Assembly (NCBI RefSeq): GCF_000243315.1
Contig: NZ_JH597770.1
Coordinates: 228,640 to 292,639 of the forward strand
DNA: 64,000 nucleotides
Reading direction: 5' to 3'
From: Metallosphaera yellowstonensis MK1
Lineage (GTDB): Archaea > Thermoproteota > Thermoprotei_A > Sulfolobales > Sulfolobaceae
In this document: piece by piece, positions 19,075-28,720 of the stretch
Layout of the letters: each line of letters starts with the position of its first letter
Numbering within the stretch: the stretch's first letter is position 1
Notes under the pieces: generated by a model
Told to the model about the DNA's origin: nothing
Seen by the model: the letters and a program-made list of their open reading frames with translations, nothing else
Databases searched by the model: none
Translations under genes and position numbers: made by a program

Positions 19075-20222
19075 TACTATTATTGATACACGCCTCTCAG
19101 TTTTCCTATCAAGTAAAGGAGAAGGCTATAGAGAAAGCCGAGGAACCCGAGGTTAGGGAGCTATCACTGGAAAACGTACTAGTAGTCTTTACGTCGGTTG
19201 AGAAGGGAGACGATGATTCAACAGTAGAAAAAGCTAAGGAGTCCATAATGGACGTGGTGAAGAGGGTAAACGCTACTAGCGTGGTCATATATCCCTACGC
19301 ACACCTGTCCCAAAACCTCGCCGAACCATCGATCGCTTTAGTAATGCTAAGAAAACTCCATGAGAGGTTGAGAGAAATCGGACTAAACGTCAGTAGGGCA
19401 CCATTCGGATGGTATAAGTCTTTTAGCTTAACCTGTTATGGCCATCCTTTGAGCGAACTCTCAAAGAGGATCACTAACGAGACGGAGTACCAGAAATCGA
19501 AGGAACTCGATGTCTGTCATAAGTTCGGTTTTCCCTATTCTCCCAACGCTAGCTTCATGAAGGCAGCGATAATAGAGAGACTGAAGAAATTGTTGAACGC
19601 AAAGGGAGTAATATATGGTAACACGGAGGATGTCCCTGAGGGATACTTGGTAGTTAACTATGTGAGGCCCACCGGTAGGCTGTTGCCCTGTGTCAATGAG
19701 GATCCGAAATTATTTTGCAATTATAGAGGGAAAGGCGATTTTGGCCTTCCAGAGACCTTCTCAGACTCTTCAAATACGTACGTTCTATGGACGAGAAAGC
19801 ATGAAAACATATTGAGGATTGACCTGGGGGTACTACTATATTATTTTCTTTTACAATCCAAAAAAATGAATACGCCTTCACTGCCCTTATGGCTTAGCCC
19901 TATCCATGTGAGGGTGTTACAGATAAAGGGAAACCCTGAAGCTTGGAAAATAGGGGAGGAAATCATGAAACGTGGCCTTAGAGTTCAAGTGGACGACATA
20001 GATGATTCTTTAGGTAATAAGATAAGGAGAGCTGGAACTGACTGGATACCTTTCGTCGTCATTGTTGGAGAGAGGGAGATAAAGACTGGAACTCTAACAG
20101 TTAAGATAAGGGAAACGGGGGAGCAAAGACCCATGAAGTTGGAGGAGTTGGTACAAGCCGTGAAGGCTGGGGACGATCTTCTCTTGCCCCAAAACGTCCC
20201 ATTAAGTCTAAAGGAGATGTAA
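19071..20222 (+). CDS. Threonyl-tRNA synthetase-like editing protein (ThrRS-ed)
   Basis: Stand-alone proofreading protein that hydrolyses mischarged Ser-tRNA-Thr. Residues 1-140 are the archaeal ThrRS editing domain, a D-aminoacyl-tRNA deacylase fold ([52 protein letters not shown]). The middle is a shrunken, non-catalytic remnant without class II motifs 2 and 3, and the last about 110 residues are an anticodon-binding domain ([15 protein letters not shown]) matching the one in thrS. 383 aa. Known Sulfolobales split with the catalytic ThrRS at 2493-4115. Confidence 0.92.
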   Translation: MILLLIHASQFSYQVKEKAIEKAEEPEVRELSLENVLVVFTSVEKGDDDSTVEKAKESIMDVVKRVNATSVVIYPYAHLSQNLAEPSIALVMLRKLHERLREIGLNVSRAPFGWYKSFSLTCYGHPLSELSKRITNETEYQKSKELDVCHKFGFPYSPNASFMKAAIIERLKKLLNAKGVIYGNTEDVPEGYLVVNYVRPTGRLLPCVNEDPKLFCNYRGKGDFGLPETFSDSSNTYVLWTRKHENILRIDLGVLLYYFLLQSKKMNTPSLPLWLSPIHVRVLQIKGNPEAWKIGEEIMKRGLRVQVDDIDDSLGNKIRRAGTDWIPFVVIVGEREIKTGTLTVKIRETGEQRPMKLEELVQAVKAGDDLLLPQNVPLSLKEM

Positions 20223-20229
20223 GCTAAAA

Positions 20230-21177
20230 ATGAGGTCAGTAGAAGCCATAGTTCCCCTGAAGTTAACACTTTTTGGAGAACACGCAGTGGTTTACGGATA
20301 TCCGGCCATAGCCATGGCGATATCTGAGACCATGAAGGTGAGAGTGGAGAAGAGTGACAAAACTATAGTTTCCTCAAACACCTTGACGATAGGAAATATA
20401 AAAGTAGACCTTGATGAAATGAGGGCAGAGAGTTCACAATTGAACAGGGTTCTCTCCTACGTTATAGCTGCACTAAACTATTTTCAGGATAGGAGACCTG
20501 TACACGTGTCGGTAGAGTCTACTGTGGAACCATCTGTCGGCTTAGGAACCAGTGCTGCAGTGATAGTTGGTGTGGTAGCTTCATACTCGAGATATATTGG
20601 ACTGAACTACAGCCCTGAGGAAATAGCCAAAATCTCAAGGGAGATAGAGAGGAGCGTACAAGGATTGGGAAGCAGAATGGACACTTACACGACTAGCTTA
20701 GGAGGCCTCCTCTACTTCCCTAGGAACTCTGATGACGTCATGAGAATAAACGGTAATCTGCAAATTGCAGCTGGCTATATAAGGAGAGCTACATCTACAG
20801 CTGAGATCCTTAGGAGAGTGAAGCGACTGAGGGACAGAGGTCACATAGTTGACAAAATCATGGACGTAATAGGAGAAGTCACTGAGCTAGCTAGGAAAGC
20901 CCTAGAATCTGGGGATGATAGTCTCCTAGGAGAGTTGATGTATGTGAATCATGGCCTCCTGTCCTCATTGGGCGTCTCCCACCCGACAATCGACGAACTA
21001 GTTTCCACTGCAAGGTCATTAGGTATGAAGGGTTGTAAAATGAGTGGAGGAGGTGGAGGAGGATCAGTGATATGCGTGAGAGAGCCCAAGAGTGAAATCC
21101 TTTTAGAGTCTAAGGGACTCAAAATCGTGAACAGTGAAATTAATTCGACGGGAGTGACGACAAAGGAAATAAATTAG
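20230..21177 (+). CDS. mvk: Mevalonate kinase
   Basis: GHMP kinase that phosphorylates mevalonate for isoprenoid lipid synthesis. PLKLTLFGEHAVVYGYPAIA (motif 1), EPSVGLGTSAAVIVGV (ATP loop) and KMSGGGGGGSVICV (motif 3) are diagnostic. 315 aa. It begins 7 bp after thrS-ed and is followed 19 bp later by glmS, a likely five-gene transcript from the nuclease through the GlmU-like gene. The rest of the early mevalonate pathway lies at 54.7-58.5 kb. Confidence 0.96.
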   Translation: MRSVEAIVPLKLTLFGEHAVVYGYPAIAMAISETMKVRVEKSDKTIVSSNTLTIGNIKVDLDEMRAESSQLNRVLSYVIAALNYFQDRRPVHVSVESTVEPSVGLGTSAAVIVGVVASYSRYIGLNYSPEEIAKISREIERSVQGLGSRMDTYTTSLGGLLYFPRNSDDVMRINGNLQIAAGYIRRATSTAEILRRVKRLRDRGHIVDKIMDVIGEVTELARKALESGDDSLLGELMYVNHGLLSSLGVSHPTIDELVSTARSLGMKGCKMSGGGGGGSVICVREPKSEILLESKGLKIVNSEINSTGVTTKEIN

Positions 21178-21196
21178 TGATATAGATGCACTATTC

Positions 21197-22990
21197 ATGT
21201 GCGGAATAATAGGGATAGCTTCAGAGAAGCTCAGTGATAGAAAATTGGCTGAGCTGACTGTTGAGATACTGAGGAGGTTAGAGTACAGAGGTTACGACAG
21301 CGTTGGAATGGCATCAATGAGCGAAGACAGAATAGAGGTAAGAAAAGCAAAAGGGAGCGTAGAAGAATTTGTAAAGAAGAGATCACCCTCAACTATGAAG
21401 GGGAAAGTCTTCCTTGGTCACACTAGATGGGCGACTCACGGTGAGCCAAGTGATATCAACGCCCACCCGCACACGGACTGCTCGGGTGAAATCGCCGTAG
21501 TTCATAATGGAACTATACTGAACTTCGCTGAACTCAAGAACGACCTAATTCAGAAAGGTCATGAATTCAAGAGCGAGACGGACACAGAAGTCGTGGCCCA
21601 CCTAATTGAACACTATAGAAAACTGGGAATGGACAATTTCACGGCCTTCAAGAGGGCAATTCTGTCGATAGAGGGAGACCATGCTATTCTAGTTGTGATT
21701 AAGGGTGACCCTCGAATATTCTTCTCTAAGAGGAATAACCCCTTGAAGATCGGGGTAGCTGACGGGATGACATTGATCTCCAGCGATTCGTGGAGTATGT
21801 TCATGGTAACCAATAAGATAATTCCAATAAATGATGAAGAGTTTGGATATATATCCGCTAGAGAGAGATATATTGAAAAATTTTCAGGAGAGAGAGTGGA
21901 TACGAATAGTAGGTTATACACAGAGGACACAGAGTCCCTAGCCTCTTCTCACGAGGGCTACGAGTCCTTTATGCATAAGGAGATATTGGAGAGTCATTTG
22001 GCAGTGAGGGAGACGTTAAGGTCAATGATGAGAGAGACCGAGATCGTCTCCAAGGCCATTAAGAGCTTGAGTGAAGCTAGGAGAATATTCGTTGTGGGGG
22101 CGGGAACTAGTTATCACGCTGGACTCATGTTTGCTTTAAGGCTTCAGAAGGCTGGTCTCACTTCCATACCTGTAATAGCCTCGGAGCATCACTATTTCAG
22201 AGCAACTGAAGATGATGCGGTTCTGGTGATCAGTCAGAGTGGGGAAACGATGGATTCCTTAATTGCATCGAAGCATTATAGGGCTAATGGAGCCAGGATA
22301 CTCTCACTTACAAATACTCTGGGTAACAGTATATCCCACGAAAGCGACATCGCACTCCATACTAGGGCCGGACCTGAAGTAGGAGTTGCTGCGACTAAAA
22401 CGTTCACGTCACAGGTTGCAGCTCTACTGTTTCTCTCCTCTAACCTCCTTGGAGAGGACGTAGAATACCTTAAAGAGGCCGAACAAACTGTTACGAACTC
22501 CTTACAGGCAATGGGGTATGCCCTAGAAATAGGAACCCAACTGTGCAAGAAGAGTAACGCCTATTATCTGGGCAGGGGTTTAGGTGTTCCCATGGCCCTT
22601 GAAGGTGCACTAAAGATTAAAGAGATTGCCTACATACACGCGGAGGCTTATCCCGCAGGCGAGAGTAAACATGGACCTATAGCCCTCGTGGAAAAGGGGT
22701 TCCCTGTTGTCTTCATTAACTTAGGAGAATTTGTAGGGGAGCTATCAAATAACATCAAGGAAATGAGTGCTAGAGGTGCGGAGACCATAGTTCTCAGCAT
22801 CAACAACAGACTCAGCGATAACAAGGAGCTCAAGGTATGGAGGGAAGTGAGTGTTAGCGTGAGCGATACTAGACTTGCCCCATTGGCTATGGCACCACTC
22901 ATCCAAGCAATAGCGTACTATGCTGCAAAGTGTAAGGGAGTAAATCCTGACAGGCCTAGGAATCTTGCAAAGACGGTGACAGTACAATGA
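21197..22990 (+). CDS. glmS: Glutamine--fructose-6-phosphate aminotransferase
   Basis: Makes glucosamine-6-phosphate. Class II glutamine amidotransferase domain with the nucleophilic Cys directly after Met (MCGIIGIAS), GHTRWATHG and the NAHPH loop. Two SIS sugar-binding domains follow (VVGAGTSYHAGL, ISQSGETMDSL; later YLGRGLGVPMALEGALKIKE) and the C-terminus ends RPRNLAKTVTVQ as in typical GlmS. 597 aa. Overlaps the next gene by 4 nt, so production of glucosamine-6-phosphate and its activation are coupled. Confidence 0.97.
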   Translation: MCGIIGIASEKLSDRKLAELTVEILRRLEYRGYDSVGMASMSEDRIEVRKAKGSVEEFVKKRSPSTMKGKVFLGHTRWATHGEPSDINAHPHTDCSGEIAVVHNGTILNFAELKNDLIQKGHEFKSETDTEVVAHLIEHYRKLGMDNFTAFKRAILSIEGDHAILVVIKGDPRIFFSKRNNPLKIGVADGMTLISSDSWSMFMVTNKIIPINDEEFGYISARERYIEKFSGERVDTNSRLYTEDTESLASSHEGYESFMHKEILESHLAVRETLRSMMRETEIVSKAIKSLSEARRIFVVGAGTSYHAGLMFALRLQKAGLTSIPVIASEHHYFRATEDDAVLVISQSGETMDSLIASKHYRANGARILSLTNTLGNSISHESDIALHTRAGPEVGVAATKTFTSQVAALLFLSSNLLGEDVEYLKEAEQTVTNSLQAMGYALEIGTQLCKKSNAYYLGRGLGVPMALEGALKIKEIAYIHAEAYPAGESKHGPIALVEKGFPVVFINLGEFVGELSNNIKEMSARGAETIVLSINNRLSDNKELKVWREVSVSVSDTRLAPLAMAPLIQAIAYYAAKCKGVNPDRPRNLAKTVTVQ

Positions 22991-24045
22991 AGGCAGTAAT
23001 CCTGGCCGCAGGCAGAGGAGAGAACCTGTTGCCGTATACGGAGAAGGAGCAGAAGGAAGCAATACAGGTCTCTGGCAAGGCAGTAGTAAGATATGTGGTA
23101 GAAGGTCTATGGAAGGCAGGGATTAGGGAGTTTGTGGTGGTGGTCAATGATAAGGGAAAACAGATAGAGGACGCCCTTGATGGCATAGATGCCTCAATGG
23201 AGTTCATAAGGCAGGTCACTCCAGGTATCTCCGGTGCAATTAGGGACGGTATGGAGAGAGTGGACGATTACTTCGTCCTAGCTTTTGGAGACATTATAGC
23301 ACCAGACAACTTCTACTCCGAGTTGATAGGAAGGTATAACGAGAGTGGCAGACCAGTACTGTCTACTGTTCCAGTGTACGAAGGATTGGATACGTATGGG
23401 TTAGTTAAATTAAACGAGAGATTACATATAGTGAAAGAAGGCTCCACGTTAGCTTTGGCTGGAGCATATGTATTACCTAAGGGAGAGTTCAGCGAGTTTC
23501 TGGACTATCTCGAAAGTATAGCTGATAGAGCTGCTTACTTCATATGGTCAGGCCCTTGGGTTGACGTAGGATTTCCAGAGGATCTATTAAGTGCCATAGA
23601 AAATCTTCTCAATAGGAAAGACAGCTTTATCTCAAATAGGGCCACTATATCCAGTACGGCCATCATAGGAAAGAACGTAGTCATTGAGGAGGGGGCAATT
23701 GTAGAGGATTATGCAATACTTAAAGGCCCAGCTTACATAGGGAAAAATGCCTATGTAGGTTCCTTCTCCCTGATTAGGGACTACTCCTCGATTGAAGAGG
23801 GGGCAGTGATTGGAGCCTATTGCGAGGTCGCTCACTCTCTAATTGGGAGGAGGGCAGTAATAGGCTCTAAGTCCTATATCACCCACAGTGTCATAGGAAC
23901 TGAGGCTCGAATAGGAGCCTCAGCCGTGACAATCAGTTATCCTGCAGCATTAAAGAGGAAAGGTGAGAGGAAGTTTGGTGCCTTAATTTCTCCAGGTGGA
24001 GAATTAAGCCATGGATCCTTAGTAGGACCAGCCTTCAGGAAATAG
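22987..24045 (+). CDS. Bifunctional sugar-1-phosphate nucleotidylyltransferase/acetyltransferase (GlmU-like)
   Basis: Predicted to acetylate glucosamine-1-phosphate and couple it to UTP, yielding UDP-GlcNAc. The N-terminal Rossmann-like pyrophosphorylase starts MKAVILAAGRGENLLPYT and has WVDVGFPEDLL. From about residue 215 it is a left-handed beta-helix of hexapeptide repeats (ISSTAIIGKNVVIEEGAIV...). 352 aa, comparable to the characterised Sulfurisphaera enzyme ST0452. The fingerprint after the G-rich loop is unusual (ENLLPYTEKEQKEAI instead of TRLxPLTxxxPK), so nucleotide or sugar preference may differ. Confidence 0.87.
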   Translation: MKAVILAAGRGENLLPYTEKEQKEAIQVSGKAVVRYVVEGLWKAGIREFVVVVNDKGKQIEDALDGIDASMEFIRQVTPGISGAIRDGMERVDDYFVLAFGDIIAPDNFYSELIGRYNESGRPVLSTVPVYEGLDTYGLVKLNERLHIVKEGSTLALAGAYVLPKGEFSEFLDYLESIADRAAYFIWSGPWVDVGFPEDLLSAIENLLNRKDSFISNRATISSTAIIGKNVVIEEGAIVEDYAILKGPAYIGKNAYVGSFSLIRDYSSIEEGAVIGAYCEVAHSLIGRRAVIGSKSYITHSVIGTEARIGASAVTISYPAALKRKGERKFGALISPGGELSHGSLVGPAFRK

Positions 24046-24176
24046 GGGTTTTCTCTATTCATTCTTTATTTCGTTTTTGTTAGCCGACATTTATCCCATC
24101 CATCTCCTCCGTGAACGGCAAAGTTTTCCGTCTCCTCAAACCCATCTTTATAAATTAGGGATAGACGAGTATCCCT

Positions 24177-24578
24177 ATGGGTAAGCTTACTATACTATTG
24201 GCTGATAACAGTATGGACAAATTGTATCACGGACTTGTGCTCGCGTTAGACGCTAGATCGCTTGACTGGACTGTAAAATTCTTCGTGACTTCACAGGCGG
24301 TTTTGTTATTCACCAAAAAGTTCAAGGGGAGAGCCAAACTTAGATTAGGCTTCTTAGCTAGATTATTTGTCTCGACCCAGATGAAAAGGATAGGTATACC
24401 TGACGCTGAAGAATTAATCGAAGAGGCAATAAAGGAGGGGGTGGAGTTCTTCGTGGATGAAGTGGGTCTAAAAATAGCTAGGCTATCTAAGGAAGATCTC
24501 CTCGACTCGGTGAAACTTTCTGGAGGAATAACATACCTTAAAGAGGCACAGGATTCTGACGTGGTGGTCACGTTATGA
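24177..24578 (+). CDS. DsrE-fold protein without cysteines
   Basis: A 133-aa protein with the DsrE/DsrF alpha/beta pattern ([37 protein letters not shown], then a basic segment and [15 protein letters not shown]). Characterised DsrE sulfur carriers use conserved cysteines, but this one contains none, so it cannot carry sulfur covalently. A CTTTATAAATT box at about 24143 places transcription at the ATG (leaderless). It overlaps the TusA-like gene by 4 nt, so a structural or regulatory partner role is plausible. Confidence 0.7.
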   Translation: MGKLTILLADNSMDKLYHGLVLALDARSLDWTVKFFVTSQAVLLFTKKFKGRAKLRLGFLARLFVSTQMKRIGIPDAEELIEEAIKEGVEFFVDEVGLKIARLSKEDLLDSVKLSGGITYLKEAQDSDVVVTL

Positions 24579-24799
24579 AGGTCCTGGAAACTAGCGAAGT
24601 GTGCCCCGTAGTGATATTGAAGGTAATGCGTTTATGGAGATCTCTAACTCCCCCTTCTGAAGAGGAGATCATAGTGAAATCGCCGTGGGAGGCCGTTGCC
24701 CAAGAATTGGAAAAATGGTGCAATGAGACTGGAAATGAGTTTTTGGGATACAGTAGGGACGGTAATAAACTAGTGATCAAGCTTAGGTTGAAGAGATAG
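24575..24799 (+). CDS. TusA/SirA-like sulfur carrier protein
   Basis: A 74-aa protein with the CP motif of TusA at residues 10-11 ([15 protein letters not shown]), followed by the typical [18 protein letters not shown] strand-helix. The Cys of TusA carries persulfide or thiosulfonate groups. The pairing with a DsrE-fold gene matches known DsrE-TusA sulfur-trafficking modules of sulfur-oxidising Sulfolobales. A cysteine synthase-like gene starts 37 bp downstream on the same strand. Confidence 0.78.
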   Translation: MKVLETSEVCPVVILKVMRLWRSLTPPSEEEIIVKSPWEAVAQELEKWCNETGNEFLGYSRDGNKLVIKLRLKR

Positions 24800-24836
24800 G
24801 TTTATTATATCTGGACTTAGCATGAGTGTTGGGTAG

Positions 24837-25742
24837 ATGCGTATTGTGTACCCTGAACTCAGGGTATTTGAGGATCCAGTTCAACTTTTAGAAGGAATGT
24901 GGCCAACGCCACTCCTAAAACTATCTATAGGAGAAGATGTCTGGGGGAAGTTGGAGTTCTTCAACCCCTTCAGTAGAAGTATAAAAGACAGGACAGCGTG
25001 GTTCTTGTTCAGAGATGCCCTAAGAAAGGGTGCAGAAAACATCACAGAAGCTACCTCAGGGAACATAGGAATTGCTATCTCCTCTCTCTCAGCTATATTC
25101 GATAGAAAATTTGTGGCTTTCATCCCGACTACGGCCCCCAAATCCTTCAAGATAGCAATGAAAATATTAGGTGCTTCGCTTATTGAGGCGGGAAAATCTA
25201 CTAACGATCTAATTCCGTTGGTTAAAGAGTTCTCCAAGAGCTCTAGTATGTATCACTTAAATCAATTTCAGAGTCAATTCAACATACTAGCTCATTACGA
25301 GACTACAGCCAAGGAGATAGATAGACAGCTTGGGATGATGGGTAAGATACCCCAAAGAATTATAGCTACCATGGGAACGGGAGGACATGTGGCCGGTCTC
25401 TCTAAATTCTTTAAGGAGAAATATGGAGACGATGTAGAGGTAGTGGGAGTTCAGCCAGCCGACGGGGAGAGGATACCTGGGATAAAGAGACAGAACGGCG
25501 ACACCTTAGCTTTAGAGGCCAAGATCGACAGAGTAATTGAGGTCACTTCGAGGGAGGCAATGGATGGTGTTCTGAAGGTAGCTAGGAGTACAGGGATATT
25601 AGTTGGGTTAAGCTCAGGGGCCACAGTGAACGCCTATTTAAAGTTAGCAGATTCAAAGACCACGGTCCTAATTTTCCCCGATGATGGTTATAAGTACATA
25701 GACGAAATGGCTACACTGATGGAATCCAGTCAATCCTATTGA
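24837..25742 (+). CDS. Cysteine synthase family PLP enzyme
   Basis: Fold-type II PLP-dependent beta-replacing enzyme. The Schiff-base Lys is in [14 protein letters not shown] (near residue 46), the substrate loop is [12 protein letters not shown], the phosphate loop is [11 protein letters not shown], and [10 protein letters not shown] is near the C-terminus. It would make cysteine from O-acetyl- or O-phosphoserine; archaeal members often prefer O-phosphoserine, and sequence does not settle this. 301 aa. Directly follows the DsrE/TusA pair, suggesting that carried sulfur may be its substrate. Confidence 0.87.
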   Translation: MRIVYPELRVFEDPVQLLEGMWPTPLLKLSIGEDVWGKLEFFNPFSRSIKDRTAWFLFRDALRKGAENITEATSGNIGIAISSLSAIFDRKFVAFIPTTAPKSFKIAMKILGASLIEAGKSTNDLIPLVKEFSKSSSMYHLNQFQSQFNILAHYETTAKEIDRQLGMMGKIPQRIIATMGTGGHVAGLSKFFKEKYGDDVEVVGVQPADGERIPGIKRQNGDTLALEAKIDRVIEVTSREAMDGVLKVARSTGILVGLSSGATVNAYLKLADSKTTVLIFPDDGYKYIDEMATLMESSQSY

Positions 25743-25791
25743 TGACCGAAGCTTAGAGATTTAAACAATTGAGGATAATATTGCCTGGAAA

Positions 25792-26454
25792 ATGAACATA
25801 GAAAATGTACTAAGATCGCTCTATCTCCAGACTAAGGTTATCGAAGACGGAGGTAAGAAATATGTTGTGAAATGCTACGGATCCAATGTGGGTTTGAAGT
25901 GGTACTTCATCTCGTCTGTATTTCGTTCTTTTCCGTATGTAGCGAGTCCTAAGGCTAGAATGTCTAGGGAGATCGACTTCATGACTTACACATGGAAAAA
26001 GGTAAGGGTGCCTACTATAGTTGATCTTGATACTGATGAGAAGTGTATAGTCAGGGAGTATATAGATGGAAGGATTCCAAATAGTGTGGAGGACTTCGTA
26101 GAGGTTGCACATGTCCTCAGAGAGATACATGAGGAGGATTTTGCACTAGGAGATACAAAATATGAAAACTTCCTCATAAATAATGGAGTATGGGTTATCG
26201 ACGCTGAGGAGGCTGTGAGGACCCAAGAAAACGAGTTAAAGGCCTGGGACTTGCTTGTATACTTTCTTTTCATCTCATATAAGTTCATCCAAGATGTGAG
26301 AAGTTTTGAAAGAGTTGTCAAAGAATTCCTTTCAATTTACGTACCAGACAGGGAAGTTGTCCTCAAGGCGCTGAGCCTCAGAAACGTACAGCTTTTATCC
26401 ATGTTCCCTCCACTTCACTTAACGATACTGAGGAAGGCTATGTCTGAATTCTGA
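25792..26454 (+). CDS. Atypical protein kinase (RIO/Bud32-like)
   Basis: A 220-aa minimal kinase. It has the ATP-binding Lys (KKYVVKCYG), VIVREYIDG-type hinge (CIVREYIDGR) and a catalytic loop with metal site, LGDTKYENFLINNGVWVIDAEEA, which closely resembles Bud32-type GDxKPEN...IDxE. The glycine-rich loop is weak. It is not next to a kae1 gene and could be either the genuine Bud32 or a separate archaeal kinase. Convergent overlap of 17 nt with the zinc-ribbon gene. Confidence 0.72.
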   Translation: MNIENVLRSLYLQTKVIEDGGKKYVVKCYGSNVGLKWYFISSVFRSFPYVASPKARMSREIDFMTYTWKKVRVPTIVDLDTDEKCIVREYIDGRIPNSVEDFVEVAHVLREIHEEDFALGDTKYENFLINNGVWVIDAEEAVRTQENELKAWDLLVYFLFISYKFIQDVRSFERVVKEFLSIYVPDREVVLKALSLRNVQLLSMFPPLHLTILRKAMSEF

Positions 26455-26623
26455 TGAGGATCTTCTCTTGGCCTCTCAAGATTGTCAGTTGGGAATCTAG
26501 TATTTTCGTTCCACAAGCGGGGCATCTGTAGAAGTACCTGATCGTCTTCTTCTCACCGGAACTCTCTGCCTCTGATATGAACTCCATCCTCACTCCACAC
26601 CTAGGACATATCATGTCGTTCAT
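26438..26623 (-). CDS. Small zinc-ribbon protein
   Basis: 61 aa with two CxxC knuckles, CPRCGVRM and CPACGTKI, about 28 residues apart, forming a zinc ribbon; the rest is short beta strands. Such proteins often act as subunits or adapters in transcription or RNA enzymes, but no partner is evident. Divergent from moaA with 37 bp between and convergent with the kinase gene. Confidence 0.75.
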   Translation of the reverse strand: MNDMICPRCGVRMEFISEAESSGEKKTIRYFYRCPACGTKILDSQLTILRGQEKILIRIQT

Positions 26624-26660
26624 ATGCGAGTTTATAAACGAAGGAAGTAATTAAGTGTTG

Positions 26661-27608
26661 ATGATAGACAGATACGGGAGACCTCTTGAGGATCTAAGGA
26701 TCACACTCACCCATGTCTGCAACTTCTCTTGCTTCTTCTGCCATATGGAAGGGGAAGGGCTGGAACAGAGTGAGGTATTAAGCCCAGAGCAGATAGGTTT
26801 GGTGTCCGAAGTAGGGAGGGAGTTTGGAATAAACTCTGTGAAACTTACTGGGGGAGAACCTACTCTAAGGAGAGATCTGATAAACGTGATAAGAGCAATA
26901 AAGGAGGCAGATGTCAGGGAGATATCTATGACAACTAACGGCTTCCTCTTAGATAGACTGGCTGTGAAACTAAAGGAGGCCGGGTTAAATAGAGTCAACA
27001 TAAGCCTCCATGCCATGGAGGAGGACAAATTTAAGGAGATAACGGGAGTTGATGGCCTAAGGAGGGTTATCGAGGGAATTAGGGCAGCCGTATCAGCAGG
27101 GTTAAGGCCCGTAAAGATGAACTTCGTCCTCACCAAGAAGAACACAGATCAAGTAGAAAAGATCATTAGCTTCGCTGAGTCAGTCGGAGTGGACGAACTC
27201 CACCTCATTGAACTCCATCCCGTAGGCTTAGGGAAACAAAGCTTCTCCACTCACGAGTGGTTAGATTCAATAGAGCGTAAACTCTTCGAGACCTCCAATA
27301 AGATTGAGATAAGAGAAAAACACTTTCGGCCACGATATGTTCTACCTTCGGGTCTTGTGGTCGAGGTTGTGAAACCGTACGCTAATCCCATCTTTTGTGC
27401 CGGATGTAATAGGGTTAGGCTTACCGTAGATGGCAAGTTGAAAACTTGCTTATACAGAGACGATAAGGTCGTGGATGTAAGAAACGTTCTCACGTCTAGT
27501 CTGCCCCTGTGGGAGAAACGGGAACTTCTTAGGAGGGCTTATGAAATAGTTATAGCTATTAGGGAGCCTAACTTTAAGTTTCTTTCGAGACCACTTGAGA
27601 TTAGATAA
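26661..27608 (+). CDS. moaA: GTP 3',8-cyclase (molybdenum/tungsten cofactor)
   Basis: Radical SAM enzyme for the first step of molybdopterin synthesis. The N-terminal cluster motif is CNFSCFFC, followed by [13 protein letters not shown] (SAM site). The C-terminal second-cluster cysteines are in [18 protein letters not shown]. The ATG at 26661 follows a TTTATAAA box at 26631-26638 (leaderless), so the GTG at 26655 is not used. 315 aa. The C-terminal Gly-Gly found in well-studied MoaA proteins is absent (ends RPLEIR). Confidence 0.94.
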   Translation: MIDRYGRPLEDLRITLTHVCNFSCFFCHMEGEGLEQSEVLSPEQIGLVSEVGREFGINSVKLTGGEPTLRRDLINVIRAIKEADVREISMTTNGFLLDRLAVKLKEAGLNRVNISLHAMEEDKFKEITGVDGLRRVIEGIRAAVSAGLRPVKMNFVLTKKNTDQVEKIISFAESVGVDELHLIELHPVGLGKQSFSTHEWLDSIERKLFETSNKIEIREKHFRPRYVLPSGLVVEVVKPYANPIFCAGCNRVRLTVDGKLKTCLYRDDKVVDVRNVLTSSLPLWEKRELLRRAYEIVIAIREPNFKFLSRPLEIR

Positions 27609-28665
27609 ACTAGAGAAGATCCGAGAGAACTCGAATCTTAAAAATATAGTGATAATGGGAGATTCAAACCTATTTTATTTCACTGGTTATAGGGGAATGG
27701 GTACATTACTCTATTGTGATAGAGTTCCTTATTTAGTGGTGCCTGCCCTAGAAAGGAACAGAGCTGAGAAAACCAAAGGATTGGAAGTCAGATCATATTT
27801 CCCAGTGAGGATCGCCGAGGATTTAATTGAAGGAGGAATGTTTGAAGCAATTGAGACCCTTTGTAAAGGTATAAGTGAATCTGAGGTAGGCCTAGACGTA
27901 AGGTCTCTCTCTGCCGAGCTTTACAACAGTATAAGGGATAAATGGAAAATTAAAGACATCTCCTCAGAGATTAGTTCCATCAGATCTATAAAAGATGAGG
28001 AAGAATTGGATAAAATCAGGAAAGCCCACGAAATAACAGCTAAGGCCATGAACAGAGCTTTGGAGGAGTTCACGAAGGGTGGAGTTACGGAGTTGAATAT
28101 ATCTGGGCTAATTGACTTTACAATGAAAGAAATGGGAGCTGAAGAGTATGCCTTCCCCTCCATAGTTGCCTTTGGGGAAAACTCTGCCGAACCGCACCAC
28201 ATACCATCTCTCCGCCGGTTAAAGGCCAGTGATAACGCGGTGGTCGACATAGGGGCTAGATTCGAGGGGTATTGTTTTGACAGCACTAGAACCTTTCTGC
28301 CTAAGTTTAGTTACGAGGAGCTTAGAAAAGTCTATGAAGCTGTCTTGGAGGCACAACTAGAGGCCATCGATTTAGTCAGAGATGGTGTTGAGGCCTCGGA
28401 GGTGGACAAAATGGCCAGATCGAGGATACAGAGGGCTGGTTACGAGAGATTCTTTATCCACTCTACTGGTCACGGAGTGGGTATAGATGTTCATGAGGCC
28501 CCGCTGGTCTCCATGAAATCAAAGGATATTCTCAAGGAGAACATGGTCATTACAGTTGAGCCCGGAATATACATCAAAGACAGAGTCGGAGTCAGGATCG
28601 AGGACACTATAATAGTTAAGAAGGGCAAGCCTGAAGTCTTAGAGACCCTTTATAAATTCATCTAA
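27595..28665 (+). CDS. pepQ: Xaa-Pro dipeptidase (M24 metallopeptidase)
   Basis: Cytoplasmic prolidase that cleaves X-Pro dipeptides. The creatinase-like N-domain is followed by the pita-bread catalytic domain, with metal ligands in [19 protein letters not shown] (two Asp), [17 protein letters not shown] (His), TVEPGIYI (Glu) and GVRIEDT (Glu). 356 aa. It starts with TTG, overlapping moaA by 14 nt; [13 protein letters not shown] is the normal family N-terminus, so this start is likely right. Confidence 0.93.
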   Translation: MRLDKLEKIRENSNLKNIVIMGDSNLFYFTGYRGMGTLLYCDRVPYLVVPALERNRAEKTKGLEVRSYFPVRIAEDLIEGGMFEAIETLCKGISESEVGLDVRSLSAELYNSIRDKWKIKDISSEISSIRSIKDEEELDKIRKAHEITAKAMNRALEEFTKGGVTELNISGLIDFTMKEMGAEEYAFPSIVAFGENSAEPHHIPSLRRLKASDNAVVDIGARFEGYCFDSTRTFLPKFSYEELRKVYEAVLEAQLEAIDLVRDGVEASEVDKMARSRIQRAGYERFFIHSTGHGVGIDVHEAPLVSMKSKDILKENMVITVEPGIYIKDRVGVRIEDTIIVKKGKPEVLETLYKFI

Positions 28666-28720
28666 GTCCTTTTGACATAAAGGGTTTTTATCCGTCTTTT
28701 GCACTTACACCTGTTTGGAC

